This document shows, piece after piece, positions 57,886 through 64,000 of a stretch of DNA of 64,000 bases. Positions within the stretch are counted from its first letter, which is position 1. Every line of letters begins with the position of its first letter. A program made the position numbers and the translations under genes. The notes below the pieces were generated by a model that had not been told where the DNA came from, ran no database searches, and was given only the letters and a program-made list of their open reading frames with translations. The DNA comes from Haladaptatus litoreus (GTDB taxonomy: Archaea; Halobacteriota; Halobacteria; Halobacteriales; Haladaptataceae): positions 124,001 through 188,000 of the forward strand of contig NZ_FTNO01000005.1 in assembly GCF_900156425.1 (NCBI RefSeq), given 5' to 3'.

Positions 57886-58614
57886 ACAGACGTTCCGGTT
57901 CCGACCGTCGCAGTCACCCAAACGGCCGTCCCGAACGCGTTTACGGTCGGTGGGCCGCGAAGCGCGACTATCGTCGTTTCGACCGGACTGCTCGAATCGC
58001 TTGGCGAGGACGAACTGGACGCCGTTCTCGCGCACGAACTCGCGCACATCAAAAATCGAGATGCGATGGTGATGACGCTCGCGACGTTCGTCCCGTCGCT
58101 CGCGGGTGACTACTCCCTGCTCCGCGACCTCGGACTGAGTCAGTCCGCACGATACACGGTGTGGTCCGTCGCGCTTGCTCTGCTTTACGTTCCAAGCGCC
58201 ACCGTTATTGACGCGCCGCTTTTCAGCCTCCAGTACACTCTGCTGTTCGGCCTGCTCGTCGCGTGTCTCGTCCTCTTCGGTGGCGTCGCACTCGGCATCG
58301 TGGCGATGCCGGTCGTCTCGCTCGCCAGTCGCCTCTCCCACGACCGGGAGTTCATCGCCGACCGCGCGGGTGCGGTTCTCGCCGGGAGTCCAGCGTCGAT
58401 GGCCTCCGCGCTCCGAACGCTGACAGAGGATGAAAACTTTCCAGAACAAGACGCTCGCGCAGTCGGCGGCGTTCGGCAACTCTGTTTCCTGCCCGGTGGA
58501 TTCGGGACGGAAACGGGCGATAGCGACCTCGAATCGCTTCCGATTTCGGTGCAATCCCATCCATCCACCGACGAGCGAATCGCTAGTCTGCGGGCGTTGG
58601 AAGCCGAAAACTGA
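57886..58614 (+). pseudogene. htpX: HtpX-type M48 metalloprotease, 5'-truncated
   Basis: The frame from about 57886 encodes 242 residues of HtpX: DVPVPTVAVTQTAVPNAFTV, the zinc motif HELAHIKNRD, two membrane helices and the Glu ligand in SHDREFIADRAG. The usual N-terminus (about 70-80 residues with two helices) is missing. The open frame upstream to 57661 reads as antisense of the neighbouring genes. HtpX degrades misfolded membrane proteins; this copy probably lacks membrane anchoring and may be unexpressed. Confidence 0.7.
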
Positions 58615-58646
58615 CCTGTCGATTTGGAATGTCGATTCCGAAATGT

Positions 58647-58820
58647 CTATTCTGCGGGCGACGTTTCAGCAGGTGACCGGTCGGGTTCGAAAAACCAGTA
58701 CACTGCTATCCCTATCGCCGCTTCGAGCGGCCCGATGAAAACCGCAGCCGGCATAAAGAGGAAGAATGCTGCCATTCCCAGATGGTCGGCAAGCGTGGAC
58801 TCCGTTTGCTCCATTGTCAT
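58647..58820 (-). CDS. Small membrane protein
   Basis: 57 residues from the ATG at 58820 (MTMEQTESTLADHLGMAAFF). One or two helices (LGMAAFFLFMPAAVFIGPLE, AAIGIAVYWFF) with a polar C-terminus. TATA-like AATATAATAC lies about 27 bases upstream, giving a leaderless start. An ATG two codons later (58814) is possible. No family recognised. Its stop is 32 bases from the convergent truncated HtpX. Confidence 0.7.
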   Translation of the reverse strand: MTMEQTESTLADHLGMAAFFLFMPAAVFIGPLEAAIGIAVYWFFEPDRSPAETSPAE

Positions 58821-58884
58821 GTCTAAATAGTACGTTGTATTATATTTATTCTTCGGCGTCACCGTCTCACTACAGAAACCCTCA

Positions 58885-59433
58885 TCACAGATACTGGGAC
58901 ATCCGATACGTCGTCCCGAACGGATTGTCGGTGACGAACCCGACGTCGGTGTACAGTTTCTGCGTGCTTCCCTTCCACGATTCGACGGTGAGCCAAACCT
59001 TCGAAAGTCCCTGTTGTTTCGCCTGACCGAGGCCGGTTCGAAGCAACTGTTTTCCGATTCCCGCGCGCTGGTACTCTTGATGGACGAAAATCGCGAGTTC
59101 GTGGCGGCCAACCCCATCCGGAACGAACATCACATGCCCGACGAGGTGGTCGCCGTGAAACGCGACGACGGACACGCTGTCGAGAACCGTCTGTAACCAT
59201 TCCCGAACCGCCGGTTCGCCGAGCGGCGGCGTTCCCTGCGCGCGGTCTGCCGGGTCGAACGTCACGTACAGCGTGACCAGCGATTCGAACAGCTCGTCTT
59301 CGTAGGTCCGGAGGCGAATCTCGCGGTTTTTCCCGTCAGTAAACGAGTGAGGCGGAAGCGACAGTTCCGGCTTTCTGCTGGGGGTAACGCGGGAAACGAA
59401 ACTCCGAACTGCGTCGAGGCGGTGTGCAGTCAT
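58885..59433 (-). CDS. GNAT family N-acetyltransferase
   Basis: 182 residues. The acetyl-CoA-binding region is LAIFVHQEYQRAGIGKQLLR followed by GLSKVWLTVESWKGSTQKLY and the DVGFVTDN segment typical of GNAT enzymes. An N-terminal extension of about 35 residues precedes the domain. It lies 7 bases after the stop of nadE on the same strand, so the two are cotranscribed; substrate unknown. Confidence 0.88.
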   Translation of the reverse strand: MTAHRLDAVRSFVSRVTPSRKPELSLPPHSFTDGKNREIRLRTYEDELFESLVTLYVTFDPADRAQGTPPLGEPAVREWLQTVLDSVSVVAFHGDHLVGHVMFVPDGVGRHELAIFVHQEYQRAGIGKQLLRTGLGQAKQQGLSKVWLTVESWKGSTQKLYTDVGFVTDNPFGTTYRMSQYL

Positions 59434-59440
59434 CGGATTT

Positions 59441-60328
59441 TCACTGTCCCCTCTCGCGTCTCCTTCCCGGCGTGAATCGATTTCCGTGGTCGAAACCGGC
59501 GTCCGGCATCGCGGGTAACTGCCGCTTGTGATAAGAGTCGAGATACCAGTTTACGATGTCCCACACGGTTTCGACGGGGACGCCGAGTTCGTGTGCGATG
59601 GCTTCCGCGCGATATCCCCTGTCCACGGAGTAGTGGAGCACTGTGTCGATGCGGTCGTAGGATGCACCCAACTCCTTGCGGTCGGTCTGCCCGGCCCACA
59701 GTTCGGCAGTGGAGGGTTTTTCGACGATTCGGCGAGGAATCCCGACGTACCGCGCCAGCGCCCTGACTTCCGTCTTGTAGAGGTCGCCGAGCGGAAGGAG
59801 GTCGGCACCCCCGTCACCGTATTTCGTGAAGTAGCCCAACAGCAGTTCCGAACGGTTGCTCGTCCCGACCACGAGTCCCGACGTAGCGTTCGCCAGATAG
59901 TACGCACAGGTCATTCGCAGGCGTGCAAGGACGTTGCCGAGTTCCCGACCCGTGTCGTCACGAACCCTCTCGTTGTCGCCGAACTGACTGGCGACGGTTT
60001 CCGTGAAACCTTTCAGCAGCGATTGGAGGTTGATTTCTCGGCGTTCGATGCCGAGCGCTTCGGCGATGATTCGGGCCTCGTTCGTTCCGGTTTCGCCGCA
60101 GAGATTGCACGGAAGCAGGAGGCCGGTCACCCGGTCGGAACCGAGTGCATCGACGGCGAGAGACGCCGTCAGCGTCGAGTCGATGCCGCCGCTCATCGGG
60201 ATGATAACATCATCTACGCCTGCCTGCGCTACGTACTCTTCGATGAACAAGGTCACCTGTCGGTGGACGATTTGCATGTCCTCGTCATCGGTGCGTATCT
60301 CCGCAGAGGGAAAGGAGGCTGTCGTCAT
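59441..60328 (-). CDS. nadE: NAD(+) synthetase (ammonia-dependent)
   Basis: 295 residues from the ATG at 60328 (MTTASFPSAEIRTDDED); an ATG at 60379 would add 17 residues with no family support. The ATP pyrophosphatase loop SGGIDS is at 46-51, with LGNVLARLRMTCAYYLANAT, GTSNRSELLLGYFTKYGDGG and PLGDLYKTEVR. It amidates nicotinic acid adenine dinucleotide to NAD with ammonia. It lacks the glutaminase domain, matching archaeal NadE (~260-300). Confidence 0.94.
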   Translation of the reverse strand: MTTASFPSAEIRTDDEDMQIVHRQVTLFIEEYVAQAGVDDVIIPMSGGIDSTLTASLAVDALGSDRVTGLLLPCNLCGETGTNEARIIAEALGIERREINLQSLLKGFTETVASQFGDNERVRDDTGRELGNVLARLRMTCAYYLANATSGLVVGTSNRSELLLGYFTKYGDGGADLLPLGDLYKTEVRALARYVGIPRRIVEKPSTAELWAGQTDRKELGASYDRIDTVLHYSVDRGYRAEAIAHELGVPVETVWDIVNWYLDSYHKRQLPAMPDAGFDHGNRFTPGRRRERGQ

Positions 60329-60572
60329 TCGAACTCTCCGTCGAGAACCGCCGGTTGTTCCTGAACAACTGTTCCACAATCTACCAGCAAAAAACTCAAA
60401 CTAGGGTTCTTGGTCTTCATTTTCACCATTTTGTAAAACTAAAAACCGGTATAAAACGCTAATCGTTGAATAAATTGTATTCAAATAGGTCGTATAATGT
60501 CTTTAAGGACGACGAATCGTCCGATTTTACAGATGGAAATAGTATTGTCGACTGACTGATTATCCTCCGGAA

Positions 60573-61739
60573 ATGTCCGCCGACCCTCCATCATCCCAAC
60601 CAACTCTTTCGCGCCGACAACTGCTCGGTGCCGGTGGTTTCGCTGCCCTCGGCGCGTGGTACGTCCGTCCTTCGGAGTTCACCGACGAGCAGTCACTCGA
60701 TTCGACGGTGCCGGACAACGCGTGGCCGATGGCCGGTCGAACCCCGTCCCGGTCGGGATACGCACCCGCGTCGGACGCACCGACGAACGAGGTGCGCGCC
60801 GTCTGGCAAACCGACGTCGGTGACCCCGGTTTCTATCTTTCTGCAACCGTCCGCGACGACACGGTTTACACGACGACGCGAAACGAGTTGGTCGCGCTCG
60901 ACGCCGAGCGGGGAACCGAACGCTGGCGGTTCGGGAAGGAATTTGTACAGGGCGGCCCAGTCGCTATCGAGGGGGGAGCATGCTACAGCGCAGGAGTCAG
61001 CCTGTACGCCGTCGCCGGTGGTCGTGCCGAGTGGAAGTTCAAGACGACCAGTAGCTTCAGCGAAATCCTCCCCGTCGGAAATACGATTTTCATTCCGGCG
61101 CGGGTTGGCAGTTCGGACGGCCTCGTTGCACTCGACGCTGGAAGCGGGATTCCACGTTGGAAAGCAACGACGGAGTGGATTCCCCTCGCCTACGCGAACG
61201 ACGTTCTCGTCGGAACCGGCGGTTCAGGGGTCGTGGTGGGACTCGACGCGAAAACAGGCGAGAAACTGTGGGAACTGTCCAGAGTCGGATTACCCGGTAA
61301 CATTTCCTCGCCGCTTCGTTTCGGCCCCGTTATCGCAAACGGAACGCTCTTTGGCGGCACCGAAACGCTCTACGCGGTGGATCTTCAAGCCGGGTCAGTA
61401 CAGTGGTCCGCCGACGCGGTCGGGCCGTGGATGGCGAGTGACGGAGACGCCGTCTACCGCGCCCGAGACGGCCACGTCGTCGCGCTCAACGCGTCCGACG
61501 GTAGTATGCGCTGGGAAACGTCGGCCAACGCGTTGACCGTCGTTTCCGGCCTCGCAGTCACGGACGACGCGATTTATGTCGGCGTCGATTCCGGCGTGGT
61601 CGCACTGGACACCGAAACCGGCGACGAATTGTTCGCGTTTCGTTCGGATTCGACAGCCGGCGGTGGGCCGCCTGCTGTCGTCGGCGAAAGAGTGTACGTC
61701 GGCATCGGCGAAACGATAGTCGCACTGGAGGAAGCATGA
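60573..61739 (+). CDS. PQQ-type beta-propeller protein with Tat signal
   Basis: 388 residues. Tat signal SRRQLLGAGGFAALGA precedes a chain of about seven repeats of the PQQ blade type, each with a GxxxWR/W-like closing, such as VALDAERGTERWRFGKEFVQ and ALDTETGDELFAFRSDS. Exported and soluble or loosely attached. The family binds quinones or forms scaffolds. The stop overlaps the next start by four bases. Confidence 0.88.
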   Translation: MSADPPSSQPTLSRRQLLGAGGFAALGAWYVRPSEFTDEQSLDSTVPDNAWPMAGRTPSRSGYAPASDAPTNEVRAVWQTDVGDPGFYLSATVRDDTVYTTTRNELVALDAERGTERWRFGKEFVQGGPVAIEGGACYSAGVSLYAVAGGRAEWKFKTTSSFSEILPVGNTIFIPARVGSSDGLVALDAGSGIPRWKATTEWIPLAYANDVLVGTGGSGVVVGLDAKTGEKLWELSRVGLPGNISSPLRFGPVIANGTLFGGTETLYAVDLQAGSVQWSADAVGPWMASDGDAVYRARDGHVVALNASDGSMRWETSANALTVVSGLAVTDDAIYVGVDSGVVALDTETGDELFAFRSDSTAGGGPPAVVGERVYVGIGETIVALEEA

Positions 61740-62188
61740 CGAGCGAGAACACAGCAAGCGCAAGCGATGCAGGTGGAGATGGCGTCATCCGGCGCATCAA
61801 CACTGCACTCGACAAACCGCTTCGAATCATCGGTGTTTGGTGGTGCCTGTCCATTTCCATCAGCGGTTTTCTCTCCCTGTTTCTCGATGCGTGGTTCGTT
61901 CACCCGCTCCCACTCTCTTCGATGGCGTTCGCACAAATCGGAGCACTTTTCGTCGCTGTTCTGTTCGTCGCCTATCGCCCCGATGTCGGATTCGGGAAAA
62001 CGTTCGCGTTTAGTGTCGCTTCGCTGGTCGTGTTTGTCGTCCTCAACTTTGCTACCGGAGGCGAATTTTTCCCCGATTCGGACGTTTCCGGGTCGCTGTA
62101 CCCCGCCCTCGACATCGTGTTTCTTTCGATAGCCGCGACTCTGTTCGGCTACGCGCTGGTTTTGCGGCCGAACGAATCGCCGGACTGA
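61736..62188 (+). CDS. Small four-helix membrane protein
   Basis: 150 residues with four predicted helices in the C-terminal two-thirds (SISISGFLSLFLDAWFVHPL, MAFAQIGALFVAVLFVAYRP, FAFSVASLVVFVVLNFATGG and LDIVFLSIAATLFGYALVLR). The N-terminus is polar. It begins with an ATGA overlap with the PQQ-propeller gene, so they are coupled, and may anchor or secrete with that protein. No family recognised. Confidence 0.75.
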   Translation: MTSENTASASDAGGDGVIRRINTALDKPLRIIGVWWCLSISISGFLSLFLDAWFVHPLPLSSMAFAQIGALFVAVLFVAYRPDVGFGKTFAFSVASLVVFVVLNFATGGEFFPDSDVSGSLYPALDIVFLSIAATLFGYALVLRPNESPD

Positions 62189-62199
62189 TTCAGTTATAA

Positions 62200-63462
62200 T
62201 TATTTCGAGAGCGCGGTGGCTCCGGCAAAAACGACCGCTCCGGCCATCACGACGGCGAGCAGGCCGAACGCGGCGGCGAATCCGGCGGTGTCGGCGATTA
62301 TCCCGACGATTGCAGGGGCAATCGCGCCGACACCCATCAGCAAGGTTCGAACGAGTCCGAGGCCGCCACCAGCCACGTCGCCCGGAATCGTCGCCGACAG
62401 ATAGGCCCCGCGAATCGGGCGAAAGCCGTGACTGCCGAGTCCGAACGCGACGACAGTCGCGCCGAGGACGAGCGCGCTTGCCTGCCCGACGACGACTAAC
62501 GCCCCGAGCGCCGCCGCCGCGACGGCGAGAACCGCGATGGTGAGTGGCAATTGTCCGATTCGGTCGGAGAGGTCACCCGTAACGATTTGAACGAAACTCA
62601 CGGCGAACAGCGCGCTGTAGACGAGTGACGCCGTTCCATCGGTCAGTCCGTTGTCGGTGAGATACAGCGGGAGGAACGCGACCACGCCGTTGTACGCGAA
62701 GCCGAAACAGAGCGTCACGCCGACGAACAGAGAGAATCGACGATTTTGGAACAGCGAGAGATACCGTCTGAGGCCGACGTTCGTCTCCGAGTTCGTTTCC
62801 GGATTGGGATGGTTCGTGTCGTCGTCGCTGTTCGTGTGGTCTGCATTGTCCCTGCCGTCAGCATCGCCCACTCCGTTGGACGCTCTCCGTGGGACGTGCG
62901 AAAAGACGCCACCGGCGAGTGCAACCCCCACGACTGCGCCGACGAGGAACAGCGCGTGCCAGTTTCCGGCGTCGGTCGCGATGACGGCCGCGGTGGGTGC
63001 TGCAACGCCGCCGAATGCGCCGAGGGTGTCGAACAGGCCGAGCGCACGCCCGGTTCTGTCCGGATACACGCGCGCGAGCAATCTGATAGAGACAGTCTTG
63101 TGAACTCCCGTTCCGAGGCCGATGAGGAGCATTCCGCCGAGGAGAACGACCAGCGGCGCGGAAATCCCGAGCACCAGCGCGCCGCTGGCCGCGACCACCG
63201 CACCGGCCACGATGACCTGCACGGCCCCGAAGCGGTCGGCGAGCACGCCGCTCGGAAACTGCATGAGCGAGTAGCCTATCATCATCGCGGTGAACGCGGT
63301 TCCAAGAAATGCGTTCGAAACGTCGAACTCAGTCTGGAAGACGGGAAAAAGGGCCGGAAGCGCGTACCGGAGGAATTTCGCCAGAAACCAAATTCCGGCG
63401 GTCAACAACAGCGTGTCGTAGTGGAAAACGCGCGAAAATCGGCCGGACACACCTGTTGCCAT
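62200..63462 (-). CDS. MFS transporter
   Basis: 420 residues from the ATG at 63462; an upstream in-frame extension to 63822 reads antisense of the next gene and is rejected. Twelve helices; the GVLADRFGAVQVIVAG loop matches the MFS signature between helices 2 and 3, and a polar insert (DADGRDNADHTNSDDDTNHP) lies between the halves. A TATA-like TTTTTATCGG lies about 27 bases upstream and two to three 20-bp direct repeats lie just beyond it. Substrate unknown. Confidence 0.9.
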   Translation of the reverse strand: MATGVSGRFSRVFHYDTLLLTAGIWFLAKFLRYALPALFPVFQTEFDVSNAFLGTAFTAMMIGYSLMQFPSGVLADRFGAVQVIVAGAVVAASGALVLGISAPLVVLLGGMLLIGLGTGVHKTVSIRLLARVYPDRTGRALGLFDTLGAFGGVAAPTAAVIATDAGNWHALFLVGAVVGVALAGGVFSHVPRRASNGVGDADGRDNADHTNSDDDTNHPNPETNSETNVGLRRYLSLFQNRRFSLFVGVTLCFGFAYNGVVAFLPLYLTDNGLTDGTASLVYSALFAVSFVQIVTGDLSDRIGQLPLTIAVLAVAAAALGALVVVGQASALVLGATVVAFGLGSHGFRPIRGAYLSATIPGDVAGGGLGLVRTLLMGVGAIAPAIVGIIADTAGFAAAFGLLAVVMAGAVVFAGATALSK

Positions 63463-63506
63463 CACCCTACTGCTCTCTATGCGACCGATAAAAAGTGGAC
63501 GGAACC

Positions 63507-63566
63507 GGAGATACAGACCGTTCACAGGAAATACAGACCACTCACGGGAGATAACGAGCGGTAGAA
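63507..63566. promoter_or_regulatory. Tandem 20-bp direct repeats upstream of the MFS promoter
   Basis: GGAGATACAGACCGTTCACA at 63507-63526 is followed by GGAAATACAGACCACTCACG at 63527-63546, 16 of 20 positions identical, and a third weaker copy starts at 63547 (GGAGATAACG). They lie about 45-100 bases upstream of the MFS ATG, just beyond the TATA box. This is a typical layout for an activator site. Confidence 0.55.
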
Positions 63567-63685
63567 CGCCTCTCGTATCAACTCCTTGTCGCGTAAACCA
63601 CTCAAACGAAAAATGAAATTCCTTTTCGACGTTTTTCGACAGCGAAGCATTTCCCCGTCCACCACCAAGGATGCTCGGGGGAGCT

Positions 63686-64000
63686 ATGACAGACGCAGTT
63701 ATCGTCATCGACATGCTGAACGACTTCGTGACGGGGGAAATCGCCGCCGAGCGGGCACAGCGAATTATTTCGCCGCTCGACCGACTTACCGACGCGGCTC
63801 GGGAACACGGTATTCCGGTCATCTACACGAACGACGCCCACCGACCCGAGGATTTCGAGCTCGACGTTTGGGGACTCCACGCGATGCGAGGAACCGAAGG
63901 TGCGGAGGTGATTCCGGAACTCGAACCCGAATCGGACGACCACGTGTTCGAGAAGCGAACCTACGATGCGTTCTACGAAACCGGATTGGACGAACACCTC
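63686..64000 (+). CDS. Isochorismatase-family cysteine hydrolase (nicotinamidase-like), 3' end cut off
   Basis: The first 105 residues are visible from the ATG at 63686; the gene runs off the window. VIVIDMLNDFVTG supplies the catalytic Asp of the family and YTNDAHRPEDFELDVWGLHA plus MRGTEGAEVIPEL are the typical following blocks with metal- and substrate-binding residues; the catalytic Lys would lie in EKRTYDAFYET. The catalytic Cys is beyond the edge. Likely nicotinamidase, or isochorismatase or ureidoacrylate hydrolase; the first would fit the nearby NAD synthetase. Confidence 0.85.
   Translation, partial: MTDAVIVIDMLNDFVTGEIAAERAQRIISPLDRLTDAAREHGIPVIYTNDAHRPEDFELDVWGLHAMRGTEGAEVIPELEPESDDHVFEKRTYDAFYETGLDEHL

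Noticed and set aside
63463..63822. N-terminal extension of the last MFS transporter by 120 codons
   Set aside because: It runs antisense through the start of the hydrolase gene and lacks membrane or family features; the ATG at 63462 has a TATA-like box 27 bases upstream.

Overview
The window is a protein-coding stretch of a halophilic archaeon (class Halobacteria). The evidence is a very acidic predicted proteome, many genes starting at or within a few bases of the expected transcript start with a TATA-like box about 27 bases upstream (leaderless style), and archaeal or haloarchaeal families: a bacterio-opsin-activator type HTH regulator, a HalX response regulator, KaiC/GvpD-type double ATPases, an XPB-type helicase, Tat and lipobox secretion signals and a PGF-CTERM-like tail. 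Gene content resembles Haladaptatus and relatives, but that is an inference without a search. I saw no rRNA, tRNA, CRISPR array, insertion sequence or integrase.

Layout. 1-12.5 kb: DUF389 membrane protein (cut by the edge), multi-sensor regulator, MutS-like ATPase, SHOCT membrane protein, Old Yellow Enzyme type oxidoreductase, XPB-like helicase, CDGSH iron-sulfur protein, threonine synthase overlapping an HpcH/HpaI aldolase. 12.6-18.7 kb: lactate/glycolate oxidation operon (FAD/Fe-S dehydrogenase, LutC-like and LutB-LutA fusion LUD proteins). 19-26.4 kb: small regulators, an SDR operon, a DUF192 lipoprotein, acetyltransferase and a HalX response regulator. 26.4-36.1 kb: glycerol/dihydroxyacetone island with dhaK, dhaL, dhaM on the plus strand and glpK, glpF, HPr and Enzyme I on the minus strand. 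36-48 kb: aldo/keto reductase, secreted nuclease with lamin-tail domain, redox and membrane proteins, acyl-CoA synthetase, Xi-type glutathione transferase, chromate transporter, regulator, MFS transporter and an orphan Rieske protein. 48.4-56.5 kb: two copies of a KaiC-like ATPase plus pseudo-receiver module flanking a PKD-domain surface protein, an exonuclease-like protein and a cyclase. 56.9-64 kb: CARF-like regulator, two mutually truncated genes (an HtpX protease and a small membrane protein), NAD synthetase, PQQ-propeller protein, MFS transporter and the start of an isochorismatase-type hydrolase.

How genes work together. GlpF and GlpK would import and phosphorylate glycerol; Enzyme I, HPr and DhaM would pass phosphate from PEP to DhaL-DhaK, which phosphorylate dihydroxyacetone. 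The LUD/GlcD operon would oxidise lactate or glycolate and feed electrons to the respiratory chain.

The most unusual signal is a set of long, nearly perfect palindromes (arms of 11 to 17 bp, loops of 0 to 7 bp) of unrelated sequence. Many lie inside genes, and several of these sit in non-conserved acidic linkers. Other points of interest are the duplicated KaiC/pseudo-receiver module, the deletion scar at HtpX, and operator-like repeats upstream of the lactate operon and of the last MFS gene.
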